DNA of 64,000 nt from IDS-8 sp035304345 (GCA_035304345.1 DATGQE010000091.1:18380-82379); one strand, 5' to 3'; shown: positions 37,850-46,430, counted from the stretch's first letter. The notes: a model not told the origin generated them from the sequence alone. Program-made: numbers and translations.

Positions 37850-38560
37850 CTACCAGCGATAGCCAATGGAGATCGGCACGAAGTAGAAATCGTCGGAATC
37901 CGTGCTCACGTAGTGATACCTGGCTTCCACGAAGAACTTGCCGTCACCGGCCGGAAAGTCGTATCCGAAGCCCGCGTTGAGCCCGTACTCCGTGGAGGAG
38001 TCGCTCCCCTGGACGACGGAGCCGGGGCCCACGCCGCCGGGAACGCACCACCACCAGTACCACGGATCGCAGATCGGCGGGAAATAGACGAGCTGCGTAT
38101 TGGTCACCGTCGCATCGATGAAGTTGGCGGTGACGCCGCCTACGACATAGAAGCCGCTGTCACTGTTGCCGGGACTCCAGATGGCGTTCACCGCGACCTG
38201 CCAGACCTCCACGTCGCCGTCATCGATCTGCCCTCCGTTCTGTGGGTCCTGCTCGATGGCTTCGTTGATGGCGTCGATCGCTTCGCCGGAAAAATCGAAC
38301 TTGGCCCAGGTCACCTCGCCCTGGATGCCGACCGGCCAGTCCGACGGCCAGTAGAGCACGCCGCCGCCGAGCGTCCAGTCGTCGTCCAGGATGTCGTCTG
38401 CATCGCTTTGGGGGAACGCCCAGCCGACGGAGACGTCGCCGAACCAGCTCCGGGCGCTGTCGTTCGGCCGTCCACCTGCCCATGCTGTCGCGGCCGTGAG
38501 CAGGCAGGTGACGGAAAGGACGATGCCGCGGCAAGCTGCTGGAAGGCCGACAATTCGCAT
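37850..38560 (-). CDS. outer-membrane beta-barrel protein (OmpW/OmpA-barrel-like)
   Basis: A 236-residue protein with a signal peptide (about 1-28, ending AWA) and alternating strands separated by acidic, Gly/Asn-rich turns. It ends in VPISIGYRW, with the terminal aromatic residue used for barrel assembly, and FFVEARYHYVSTDSDDF before it. One predicted surface loop has two Cys flanking an aromatic run (CDPWYWWWC). GGAG lies 7 bp before the ATG. It is the first gene of the minus-strand run leading to the sulfatase. Confidence 0.75.
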   Translation of the reverse strand: MRIVGLPAACRGIVLSVTCLLTAATAWAGGRPNDSARSWFGDVSVGWAFPQSDADDILDDDWTLGGGVLYWPSDWPVGIQGEVTWAKFDFSGEAIDAINEAIEQDPQNGGQIDDGDVEVWQVAVNAIWSPGNSDSGFYVVGGVTANFIDATVTNTQLVYFPPICDPWYWWWCVPGGVGPGSVVQGSDSSTEYGLNAGFGYDFPAGDGKFFVEARYHYVSTDSDDFYFVPISIGYRW

Positions 38561-38865
38561 GATCGTTCTCCACTGTGGGTGCTCGTTTCCTCACAGGAAG
38601 CTAACGAACGGCGCCGGCGCGGCCAATGAGACCTTCGACTAACGCTACCCGATGCCACTCTTACGGGACGGCGGAGGGCATGGTGACGTGCGCGAGTCGC
38701 TCTTGGGTTTGCAGTTCAGTTCGTGTCCGAATACGGGCGAGAGGGGCGTAAGCGGCATGACCCGGCGCGGCCGATGATCCTGCGACCATCGGCCGATCGA
38801 TCCGCAGCCGGCCTTTCAGGCAACGAGCCCGGCCGTTCGAAGCAGCGGGGCCGCTCGCGGGCGGC
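38561..38865. other. intergenic region between outer-membrane protein and fbp
   Basis: No convincing gene on either strand. It should carry the promoter of the minus-strand run (start side at 38561) and the 3' end of the fbp transcript; no strong promoter hexamers or terminator were identified. Confidence 0.5.
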
Positions 38866-39945
38866 TTACACCCCGCCCGGCCCGGATCCCCCGGCAGCGA
38901 CCGCGGCACCGCGGCCGCTCTCCGCATCGTGACGCGCGTGGTAGCGGCAGGCTTCCTCCACCTCCTTGCGCGAGCCGAGGAACACCGGTACCCGCTGGTG
39001 CAGGTGCTCCGGCTGGATATCCATGATCCGGCGGCGGCCGTCGAAGGCCGCGCCGCCGGCCTGCTCGACCAGCATGGCCATCGGGTTCGCCTCGTACATC
39101 AGCCGCAGCTTGCCGCGGCGGTCGGGTTCGCGCCGGTCCCAGGGATAGATGAAGATGCCGCCGCGCGTCAGGATCCGGTGCACGTCGGCGACCATCGATG
39201 CCACCCAGCGCATGTTGAAGTTTTTGCCGCGCGGGCCTTCCGCGCCGGCCAGCAGGTCCGCGACATAGGCCTGCATCGGCGCCTCCCAGTGGCGCTGGTT
39301 CGACATGTTGATCGCGAACTCGTTCGTTTCCTCCGGGATCCGGATGTCGCGGCGGGTCAGGTAGAACGCGCCCTGTTCGCGATCCAGGGTGAAGGCATGG
39401 GTGCCGTCGCCGACGGTCAGCACCAGCAAGGTGCTGGGCCCGTAGATGCAGTAGCCGGCTGCCACTTGTGCGCTCCCGGGCTGGAGGAAGTGCTCGTCGC
39501 GCGGCTCGCCGGCATCGTCCGGCGCCCGCAGCACCGAGAAGATGGTGCCCACCGAGACGTTGACGTCGATGTTGCTGCTGCCGTCGAGCGGATCGAACAG
39601 CAGCAGGTAGTTGCCGCGCGGATAGGCATCCGGGATCGGCGTGCAGTGCTTCATCTCCTCGGAGGCGCAGGCCGCCAGGTGCCCGCCCCAGGCATTGGCC
39701 TCGAGCAGGATTTCGTTGGAAAGGATGTCCAGCTTCTTCTGTGCCTCGCCCTGGACGTTGATGCTGCTTCCGCCTGCGCCGCTGACCGCATCGCCCAGCA
39801 CGTCGCCGAGCGCACCCTTGCCGACCGCCACCGAGATCCGCTTGCAGGCGCGGGCCACCACCTCGATCAGCAGCCGTAGCTGGGGATTGATGTGGCCCTC
39901 GCGCTGGGCCTCGATCAGGAGCCGGGTCAGGGACGTTGCAGACAT
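38866..39945 (-). CDS. fbp: fructose-1,6-bisphosphatase class I
   Basis: It hydrolyses fructose-1,6-bisphosphate to fructose-6-phosphate in gluconeogenesis and the Calvin cycle. The 359-residue protein has the metal-binding LFDPLDGSSNIDVN near residue 117, the phosphate/substrate segment RYVGSMVADVH-like RWVASMVADVHR near residue 240 and IYPWDRREPDRRGKLRL after it. It is about 25 residues longer than usual at the C-terminus because of an Ala/Gly-rich tail. A strong AAGGAGAG RBS precedes the ATG. A core metabolic gene inside an apparently accessory block is unusual. Confidence 0.95.
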   Translation of the reverse strand: MSATSLTRLLIEAQREGHINPQLRLLIEVVARACKRISVAVGKGALGDVLGDAVSGAGGSSINVQGEAQKKLDILSNEILLEANAWGGHLAACASEEMKHCTPIPDAYPRGNYLLLFDPLDGSSNIDVNVSVGTIFSVLRAPDDAGEPRDEHFLQPGSAQVAAGYCIYGPSTLLVLTVGDGTHAFTLDREQGAFYLTRRDIRIPEETNEFAINMSNQRHWEAPMQAYVADLLAGAEGPRGKNFNMRWVASMVADVHRILTRGGIFIYPWDRREPDRRGKLRLMYEANPMAMLVEQAGGAAFDGRRRIMDIQPEHLHQRVPVFLGSRKEVEEACRYHARHDAESGRGAAVAAGGSGPGGV

Positions 39946-40155
39946 GGAATCGCTCTCCTTGTGAAGGGGGCGCCCATTGTCGCCGTTCCTGTCGGGGATT
40001 TCTTGCCGGCGCGTCCCGGCCCTGCGGCCACGTTTATGCTATGCATGCGCGCTCGCTGCCCGGCGTGCGCCGCCCCGGCGCGGCGAGCGAGGTGGCCCGA
40101 ATGTGGCGCGCGCCCGGCGGCCGGACTAAGCTCGTGCCATGCACGAGGTGCAGTC

Positions 40156-40776
40156 ATGAGGGGTGGCATCGTCCTGGCCCTGGCCTTCTGGCTGCTGCTG
40201 GCGCCTGCCACCGGCGAGCCCGTGCAGACCTGGCGCATCGCGATGGTGGCCCTTGCCGAGGATCCCGAGGTCAGGGCCGGTTTCGAGGAAGGGCTCGCGG
40301 CAAAGCTGCGGGCTTCCGATTACGACGCCGTTCCGAGCTACGAGATCATCCCCGAGGTGGACGATCTCGACGACCCTGACACCGTCCAGCGACTCGCGGC
40401 AGCGGGCGTGCAGGCAGTGCTCATGACTAGGCCGGCGGCGATCGGCCCGGGTTCAACGCTCGAGTCCGTCAAGAACGACGTTTCCGGCGAGGTGTACGCC
40501 AGCATGCGTGCGTTCGCACGCGAGATCAGCCCGTCGAACGGCGAGGAGCTGATCGCCGTCATCCATACCGCCATTTACGCGATCGGCAACGACGGTGCGC
40601 AGATGATCTCTTCCGGTGCCGTGTGGCTGGACGAAACCGTCCAGACGCGAGAAGAGGGTATCGAGACGCTGCAGAACCTCATCGTTGCCGCCCTGAACAA
40701 GGCGCGTCCCGCGATCCGGCAGCACCTCGGCCTGCCGCCCCTCCGGCAGCAAGCCCGGCGCACTGCGCCGGAATAG
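40156..40776 (+). CDS. exported protein of unknown function
   Basis: A 206-residue protein with a short signal peptide (about 1-20, LLLAPATGEP). The mature part is a mixed alpha/beta sequence with VRAGFEEGLAAKL, AAGVQAVLMTRP and ELIAVIHTAIYAI, somewhat like small periplasmic proteins that assemble on lipoproteins, but I cannot assign a family. ATG 40156 is preferred because it begins a signal peptide. It stands between divergent fbp and the two-component system and has its own short upstream region. Confidence 0.6.
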   Translation: MRGGIVLALAFWLLLAPATGEPVQTWRIAMVALAEDPEVRAGFEEGLAAKLRASDYDAVPSYEIIPEVDDLDDPDTVQRLAAAGVQAVLMTRPAAIGPGSTLESVKNDVSGEVYASMRAFAREISPSNGEELIAVIHTAIYAIGNDGAQMISSGAVWLDETVQTREEGIETLQNLIVAALNKARPAIRQHLGLPPLRQQARRTAPE

Positions 40777-40818
40777 GACCGGGGCGGCCGGCGCGTCCCC
40801 GGATGGCTCGGGGGCCGC

Positions 40819-40827
40819 TGCTATACT
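40819..40827 (+). promoter_or_regulatory. extended -10 promoter ahead of the two-component genes
   Basis: TGCTATACT (TG at 40819-40820, TATACT at 40822-40827) is an extended -10 element about 77 bp upstream of the kinase start; no clear -35. Confidence 0.4.
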
Positions 40828-40903
40828 CCCCAGAGTCGCCAGCCTTCGAGACCACCGCACGAGGCCCGCTGGCCCGCGCGCATTTTCGTTCAGGGGTGTC
40901 CCC

Positions 40904-42166
40904 GTGAGGGGGATGTTGAAGATCACGCGGCACCACTCGGCGCGGCGGATCGCTTTGACCGTGGCTGGTGTTTTTGCGGGGACCGGTGCCGCCTGGGTGT
41001 TGATCACCGACTACCTGCTCTACCGGGCGACACGCGACGTCGCGGTCATCGCGCGCCTGGAGACCGCGAAGGGCTGGGCGTTCATCGTCCTGGCCACGGT
41101 GCTCGTCTACGTCCTGACGTACTACTGGGCGCTCACGCTGACACGGGCCCGCGCAGCGGTGGTCGCCATCATCGACAGCATCGCCGACGGCGTGCTGCTG
41201 CTCGGCAGGGACCGCAGGATCCTGCGCGCGAACGAGGCTGCGATCGAGATGCTGAAGACGCGTGAGCTCGCGGGTATGAATGCAACCGAGTTCTCTCGCC
41301 GTTTCCGGCCGTCGAACCTCGACGGCTCGTTACTGCCTCCGGACCAGTTCCTCTCGATGCGGGTGTTTGCGGAAGGCGGGCCACTGGTCTCGAAAGCGAT
41401 GCTGTACCCGCCGGGATCCCGCGAGCTGATCGTCTCGGTGACGGCGGCGGCCGTGCGTGAGCGGGCCGACGACTCGCCGGACCTCGTGGTCAGCGTGCTG
41501 CACGACATCAGCGAGTGGGAGCGCCTGGGCCGCGTGCGCGACCAGTGCTTCGCCGCCGCGGCGCATGCGCTGAAGACGCCGGTGGCCGTGATGAAGACGA
41601 GCGCGCAGGCTCTTGCGGCGAGCGAGGCGGCCCCGGCCGTCGAGCACACCGCGCGCGTGATCTCGCACCAGTGCGACCGCGTCGACCTGCTGGTCCAGAA
41701 CCTGTTCGTGCTGGCACGCATTCGCACCGACAGCCTGGAGCTATACCGGCACGAGGTGGAGCTCGGCCTCCTCGTCGAGCAGGTGACGCACGCGATGGCG
41801 ACCGCCACGGGACACGAGATCGGGTACGAGCGGCAGGGCACGGCGCGCGTGGACATCGACCAGGAGCGGATCGCGCTGGTGCTCCGCAACCTGCTCGACG
41901 AGGCGGTGCGGTCTTCGGCCCCGGGGCAGCCGGTGCACGTTCGCGTCACGGATCCCGCCGGGCGGGCGCGCGTGGACATCCGGTACATGCGTGGCGCCGC
42001 GTGGCCGTGCGCGGGCGAAGCGGACGAGCTCGGGATCAACCGCATCGTCACGTCGACGGTCGTGAAGGCGCACGGCGGCGAGCTCGCGCAGGCGGGCGAG
42101 GGAGCGGACATGGCCGTCTCGCTCGTGCTTCCGGCACTCGCGCAGGGACATGGCAATGCCGCGTGA
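40904..42166 (+). CDS. PAS-containing sensor histidine kinase with degenerate ATPase domain
   Basis: A 420-residue membrane sensor: two hydrophobic segments (about 12-35 and 49-72), a PAS-like region (about 85-190, SIADGVLLLGRDRRILRANEA), and a dimerisation domain with the phospho-acceptor AHALKTPVAVM (His near residue 222). In the HATPase region the N-box reads NLLDEAVRSS, with Glu in place of the usual second Asn, and no DxGxG G1 box is evident. It may be a pseudokinase or phosphatase. GTG 40904 or ATG 40913 could be the start. The response-regulator gene overlaps its end by 17 bp. Confidence 0.8.
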   Translation: MRGMLKITRHHSARRIALTVAGVFAGTGAAWVLITDYLLYRATRDVAVIARLETAKGWAFIVLATVLVYVLTYYWALTLTRARAAVVAIIDSIADGVLLLGRDRRILRANEAAIEMLKTRELAGMNATEFSRRFRPSNLDGSLLPPDQFLSMRVFAEGGPLVSKAMLYPPGSRELIVSVTAAAVRERADDSPDLVVSVLHDISEWERLGRVRDQCFAAAAHALKTPVAVMKTSAQALAASEAAPAVEHTARVISHQCDRVDLLVQNLFVLARIRTDSLELYRHEVELGLLVEQVTHAMATATGHEIGYERQGTARVDIDQERIALVLRNLLDEAVRSSAPGQPVHVRVTDPAGRARVDIRYMRGAAWPCAGEADELGINRIVTSTVVKAHGGELAQAGEGADMAVSLVLPALAQGHGNAA

Positions 42167-42575
42167 CGTACTGGTCGTCGAGGACGAGCCCGCCATGGCG
42201 GACGCGATGCTGCGCGTCCTCGCGCTCAAGGGCTATGCCGCGCGCCGGGCCGTCAACGGACGCGAGGCGCTGGCGGCGGTCGAGCAGTGCCGCCCGGCGC
42301 TGGTCCTGCTCGACATTCTCATGCCGGTGATGGACGGCTGGGAATGCGCGCGCGAGCTGCGCCTGCGCTACGGAACCGACTTGCCGATCGTCGTGGTGAC
42401 GGCCGCGGAACACGCCCGCCAGCGTGCCGCGGAGCTGCAGGCCGACGACGTGCTGCCGAAACCGTTCGACTTAGGGGACCTGCTGCGGGTCGTGGAACGC
42501 TATGCCGGGACCGCCGCGAACGATGCGAACGACGACTGCCGCGGCGCTCGCGCGGCCCGGGGCGACCGCCGCTAG
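42150..42575 (+). CDS. single-domain response regulator
   Basis: A 141-residue receiver domain without an output domain. The acidic pocket is VVEDEPAM, the phospho-acceptor Asp lies in LVLLDILMPVMDG (near residue 55), the conserved Thr in VVVTAAEH and the Lys in LPKPFDLGDLL. It is translated from within the end of the kinase gene, so the pair are partners. With no DNA-binding domain, the output must pass through another protein. Confidence 0.9.
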   Translation: MAMPRDVLVVEDEPAMADAMLRVLALKGYAARRAVNGREALAAVEQCRPALVLLDILMPVMDGWECARELRLRYGTDLPIVVVTAAEHARQRAAELQADDVLPKPFDLGDLLRVVERYAGTAANDANDDCRGARAARGDRR

Positions 42576-42589
42576 GAGCTCACGCCGCC

Positions 42590-43375
42590 TCAGGCACCGC
42601 CTTCGCGCGCCGGTTCCGGGACCGTACCGACCGGCGTCCGCGCGGGACGGCGCGAGGCGAGGCTGCCGGCGACGATCCACGCCGCGCCGCAGAACGCCAC
42701 GGCGACGCACGTGCTGGTCCATTCCGGCCGCGGACCGGAGTAGTGGAAGACCTCTTCCATGAACTGCCGCGGCAGGTGCAGCGTGAGGGCCCACAACCCG
42801 TACATGGTGCCGGCGAGCAGCGCCGCCAGCCGCGCCTGGATGCCCGTCGCAATCGCCACCCCGGCCGCGAAATGCGCCGCCCCCGTGAACCACGCCCAGA
42901 AGAGCGGCCACGGGTACCAGGGGGGAATCAGCACGGCGACGCTCACCGGGTACACGAAATGCAGGATGCCGAATACCGGGAGCGCGATGCCGAACAGCCG
43001 CCGCCCGATTTCCGGACGCCCGGCCAGCACGAGGCAGCCGCCGGCGAGCGCGAGCAGCTCGAACGTCCGGATCCAGAACGGCGAGCGCAGCAGCACCGGG
43101 TCCGCGATGGCCTGCGGGATGTGCAGCAGGGGGATCCATATGACGAGCCAGGCGGCGACCGCGAGGGCGACGCGCCGGACGCGAACGCCCGCGACGAGCG
43201 CCAGCCCGGCCCCGAGCAGGCCCAGCGCGTTCAGGATCGCGAGCGCGCGATAACCGGGCAGCCAGGCCGGGAACGGCTGCAGCGAGTTCACGAACTCGCC
43301 GAACAGGAGGCCGATTACGCCCCAGCCGACCAGGGCGGTGCCCAGGATGATTCTGCCGTGCGTGACACCGGGCAT
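42590..43375 (-). CDS. multi-pass membrane protein of unknown function
   Basis: A 261-residue protein with about seven to eight hydrophobic segments and short charged loops. Phrases such as GTALVGWGVIGLLFGEFV, a central HFVYPVSVAVLIPPWYPWP and WFTGAAHFAAGVAIATG recall DoxX-like membrane proteins, but the family is not certain. ATG 43375 gives a short basic N-terminus before the first helix; ATG 43432 is an alternative. Its 3' end nearly meets the response-regulator gene tail to tail. Confidence 0.65.
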   Translation of the reverse strand: MPGVTHGRIILGTALVGWGVIGLLFGEFVNSLQPFPAWLPGYRALAILNALGLLGAGLALVAGVRVRRVALAVAAWLVIWIPLLHIPQAIADPVLLRSPFWIRTFELLALAGGCLVLAGRPEIGRRLFGIALPVFGILHFVYPVSVAVLIPPWYPWPLFWAWFTGAAHFAAGVAIATGIQARLAALLAGTMYGLWALTLHLPRQFMEEVFHYSGPRPEWTSTCVAVAFCGAAWIVAGSLASRRPARTPVGTVPEPAREGGA

Positions 43376-43506
43376 GCGGAAGATCCCCCGAGGAGCCGAT
43401 CCCGCCAGCGTAGTGCTCGGGGACGCGCGCATGAAGGCCCAATTCGGGTCGGGAATGCCGGGCCACTGGGTCGGGCTTCTGCCGCCGGCCGCCAGCGCCG
43501 CGCGAC

Positions 43507-46179
43507 TCAGGCGACCTCGTACTCCACCCGGACCGAGTCGGACGCGGCGGCGGACGGCTTTTTCCTGAAGCCGAGCTCCTCGGCGATGCGCAGCATCCGG
43601 TCGTTCTCCTTCAGCACTTCGCCGAACACGACCCGGATGCCCGCGTCCCGCGCGTAAGCGAGAATCTCGCACATGAGGCTGTAGCCCAGGCCCGTGCCCT
43701 TGGTGTCGCTGCGCACCATGACCCCGTACTCGGCCGCTTCGCGGTCGGGGTCGGCGGCGAGCCGCACGGCGCCCAGGATCTCGTCGCTGCCCTCCGGGAT
43801 CGCGACGAACGCCATTTCGCGGTCGTAATCGATCTGCGTGAGGCGCGCGGCGAAGCTGTGCGTGAACTCCTTGATCGCGCCGAAGAACCGCAGCCGAATA
43901 TCCTCCCGCGTCGAGCGCCGCAGCATGTCGATCAGGGCGCGCTCGTCCTCGGGCCGGATGGGACGCAGGGTGAAACGCCGCCCGCTACGGGTCTCGATCG
44001 TTTTCTCCAGGTGACGGGGGTAGGGCCGGATCGCGAGCGGCCGCCGCTCGCGTCCGGGCCCGGCGACCACGATGCGGGCGTCGAGCGCGATGACGCCCGA
44101 AGGATCTGCAAGCAGCGGATTGATGTCGAGCTCCAGCACGCGGTCGAGCGTCGAGACGAGCTCCGACAACTGTACGAGGACGAGCGCGATCGCGGCGCGA
44201 TCGGCCGCGGGGCGATCGCGGTAGCCGGCCAGCAGGCGCGAGACGCGCGTGTGGCGGATCATGTCTTCTGCGAGCAGCGGGTTCAGCGGCGGCAGGCCGA
44301 CCGTCCGGTCCTCGAGGATCTCCGCGGCGGTGCCTCCCTGCCCGAACAGTATCACCGGGCCGAACACGGCGTCCTCGGCGACCCCGGCGATCAGCTCGTG
44401 TGCGTGCGGCCGCCGGATCATCGGCTGCACCATGAAGCCGTCTAAGCGTGCGTCGGGTGCGGCACGGCGCACCGTGGCCAGCATGTCGTGCGCGGCCCGC
44501 GCCACCGCCTCCACGGAGGCGAGGTTGAGCTGCACGCCGCCGACGTCGGTCTTGTGCGAGATGTCCCTAGAGAGCAGCTTCAGCGCCACCGGAAAGCCCA
44601 GCGTTTCCGCGGCGCGGCAGGCGCCGTCCACGTCGCGGACCTCCACGGTCGGCACGGTCGGGATGCCGTAAGCCGCGAGCACGCCGGCCGATTCGGGGCC
44701 GGTGAGCATCGTGCGGTCGTCGCGGAGCGCGCGCTCGATGATGCCTTCCGCCGCCTCGCGATCGAATCGCGTGAGGCCGGAAACGTCCGGCGGCGTCTCC
44801 ATCAGGAGCTCCTGGTTGCGCCGGTAGCGGTACAGGTGGGCGAACGCCTGCACCGCCTGCTCCGGGGTGTCGTAGGCAGGCACCCTGCGCTCCGTGAACA
44901 GCCGCCGCGCCTCGGTCGCGGTGCCCTGGCCGAGCCAGCAGGCGAGCACCGGCGGGCGCCGCTTCGCCTCGGCGGCGGCCGCCACCGCGTGCGCCGCCTC
45001 GACGCTGTCGTGGACCGCGGTCGGGCAGTTCAGAACGAGGATGGCATCGGTGTCCTTTTCGCCGAGCAGCACCTCGAGCGCCCGCGCGTACCGCGTCCCG
45101 TCCGCGTCGCCGAGGATGTCGACCGGGTTCGACCGCGACCACGGGCCGGGCAGGACGGCATCCAGCCGCTTGACCGCCGCCTCGGAGAGCACGGCGAGCT
45201 CGCCCCCCTGGTCGGCCAGGTGGTCGACGGCGAGCACGCCGATGCCGCCGCCGTTGGTGAGCACGGTGAGGCGCTCGCCCTGGACCCGCGTGCCGGTCGC
45301 GAGCGTGCTCACCGCGTGGAACAGCTCGTCCAGCGTGCGGACCCGCAGCATGCCCGCGCGGCGGAAGGCCGCGTCGCACACGGCGTCGGAGCCGGCGAGG
45401 GCGCCGGTATGCGACAGCGCGGCCTGGGCGCCGGCCCGGCTGCGGCCCGCCTTCACCACGAAGACGGGCTTGGTGCGGGACGCCATGCGGGCGGCGGACA
45501 GGAACTTGCGTGCGGCGGTCACCGCCTCCACGTAGAGCAGGATCGAGCGCGTGCTCGGGTCGAGCGCGAGGTAGTCGAGCATGTCGCCGAAGTCGACGTC
45601 GCTCATCGATCCCAGCGACACGATCTTCGAGAAGCCGATGCCGCGCACGTCCGCCCAGTCGAGGATGGAGGTGGCGACGGCGCCCGACTGGGTGACGAAA
45701 GCGACATCGCCCTTGCGCGGCGCAATGTGCGCGAAGCTCGCGTTCAGGCCGCTGTGCGGCGCCATCACGCCGAGGCAGTTCGGGCCCACGATACGCAGCA
45801 GGTGCGGTTCCGCCGCGTCGAGCAGCGCCTGCATCCGCTCCTGGCCCTCCACGCGCTCGCCCTCGCCGAAGCCGGCCGTGATGACGATCGCGGCGCGGCA
45901 GCCGCGCCGGCCAAGCTCGCCGACCAGCGACGGCACCGCCGCGGGCGGCGTGGCGATCACGGCGAGGTCGGGCACGAGCGGCAGGTCGTCGATCGAGCGG
46001 TAGCTCAGGGTGGAGCGGATCGCGCGCTCGCGCGGGTTGACCGTCAGGATGGGCCCCTTGAAGCCGCCCTCGAACAGGTTGCGCGAGAGCACGTGCCCGA
46101 CCGAGCCGGGCCGGTTGCTCGCACCGACCAGGGCGATGGAGGCAGGCTCGAACAGGGCGTCGAGGTTGCGGACGGACAC
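43507..46179 (-). CDS. PatZ/Pat-like fusion: NDP-forming acyl-CoA ligase domains plus GNAT acetyltransferase
   Basis: An 890-residue protein with the domain order of bacterial Pat/PatZ lysine acetyltransferases. It has a CoA-binding Rossmann domain (ALVGASNRPGSVGHV), a succinyl-CoA-ligase-like domain (FVTQSGAVATSILDWA), an ATP-grasp domain (GFPVALKLLSRDISHKTDVGG) and a C-terminal GNAT domain (about 740-885, GTGLGYSLMCEILAYAR). The ligase-type catalytic His segment SHTGALAGSD is retained. GTG 46179 has GGAG about 6 bp upstream. It lies next to rimP but on the opposite strand, at the right edge of the putative island. Confidence 0.88.
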   Translation of the reverse strand: MSVRNLDALFEPASIALVGASNRPGSVGHVLSRNLFEGGFKGPILTVNPRERAIRSTLSYRSIDDLPLVPDLAVIATPPAAVPSLVGELGRRGCRAAIVITAGFGEGERVEGQERMQALLDAAEPHLLRIVGPNCLGVMAPHSGLNASFAHIAPRKGDVAFVTQSGAVATSILDWADVRGIGFSKIVSLGSMSDVDFGDMLDYLALDPSTRSILLYVEAVTAARKFLSAARMASRTKPVFVVKAGRSRAGAQAALSHTGALAGSDAVCDAAFRRAGMLRVRTLDELFHAVSTLATGTRVQGERLTVLTNGGGIGVLAVDHLADQGGELAVLSEAAVKRLDAVLPGPWSRSNPVDILGDADGTRYARALEVLLGEKDTDAILVLNCPTAVHDSVEAAHAVAAAAEAKRRPPVLACWLGQGTATEARRLFTERRVPAYDTPEQAVQAFAHLYRYRRNQELLMETPPDVSGLTRFDREAAEGIIERALRDDRTMLTGPESAGVLAAYGIPTVPTVEVRDVDGACRAAETLGFPVALKLLSRDISHKTDVGGVQLNLASVEAVARAAHDMLATVRRAAPDARLDGFMVQPMIRRPHAHELIAGVAEDAVFGPVILFGQGGTAAEILEDRTVGLPPLNPLLAEDMIRHTRVSRLLAGYRDRPAADRAAIALVLVQLSELVSTLDRVLELDINPLLADPSGVIALDARIVVAGPGRERRPLAIRPYPRHLEKTIETRSGRRFTLRPIRPEDERALIDMLRRSTREDIRLRFFGAIKEFTHSFAARLTQIDYDREMAFVAIPEGSDEILGAVRLAADPDREAAEYGVMVRSDTKGTGLGYSLMCEILAYARDAGIRVVFGEVLKENDRMLRIAEELGFRKKPSAAASDSVRVEYEVA

Positions 46180-46312
46180 GAGGGGCTCCGGGGCAGCGCC
46201 GGTTCGGCCTAGGACACCTCCCGGGAAGGGCGCTGTCAAGCCGGCCCGAGGGGCGCCGGAGGGGGTTGGCAAACCGCGGAAATGCCCCCATTTACCGGGA
46301 CCGGTAGCGGCG

Positions 46313-46342
46313 TTGCACGGCCGTGGAGGGTTCCCGTATAAT
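46313..46342 (+). promoter_or_regulatory. sigma70-type promoter upstream of the tRNA-fMet relic and rimP
   Basis: TTGCAC (46313-46318) and a perfect TATAAT (46337-46342) with an 18-bp spacer; predicted start near 46349. The transcript would pass through the tRNA relic and two terminators before rimP. The rest of 46180-46312 has no gene. Confidence 0.65.
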
Positions 46343-46393
46343 CCCGCGACTGCGCGACGGGGTTCAGGTCAGCTTTTGGCGCGTCGAGCGCAG

Positions 46394-46413
46394 AAATCCT
46401 GCCCCTGCTGCCA
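46394..46413 (+). repeat. right copy of tRNA-fMet 3'-end direct repeat (possible att site or tRNA relic)
   Basis: AAATCCTGCCCCTGCTGCCA differs from the last 20 bases of tRNA-fMet (25032-25051) at two positions, and the CGCAG of the T-stem is also present just upstream (46389-46393) with four bases missing between. It is at the site normally held by metY before rimP. Confidence 0.6.
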
Positions 46414-46430
46414 GGGTCCTGGCAGCCACG

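Larger units (their letters stand above)
25052..46393. mobile_element. putative genomic island integrated at tRNA-fMet
   Basis: The block is bounded by intact tRNA-fMet on the left and by a displaced copy of the tRNA 3' end plus terminators and rimP on the right. It separates tRNA-fMet from rimP, normally neighbours in gammaproteobacteria. It carries accessory genes (TonB receptor, sulfatase/FGE locus, two-component system, PatZ-like enzyme) but also fbp. I find no integrase, transposase or conjugation gene, so any mobility functions have been lost or were never there. Base composition is not obviously different by eye. Confidence 0.4.

Noticed and set aside
25052..46393. Integrase, transposase, phage or conjugation genes that would prove an island
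   Set aside because: Both strands were read and none was found; the island call therefore rests on the direct repeat and gene order only.
46349..46413. A second functional tRNA-fMet
   Set aside because: Only the 3' strand of the acceptor and T arm is recognisable; no D arm or anticodon arm can be formed.
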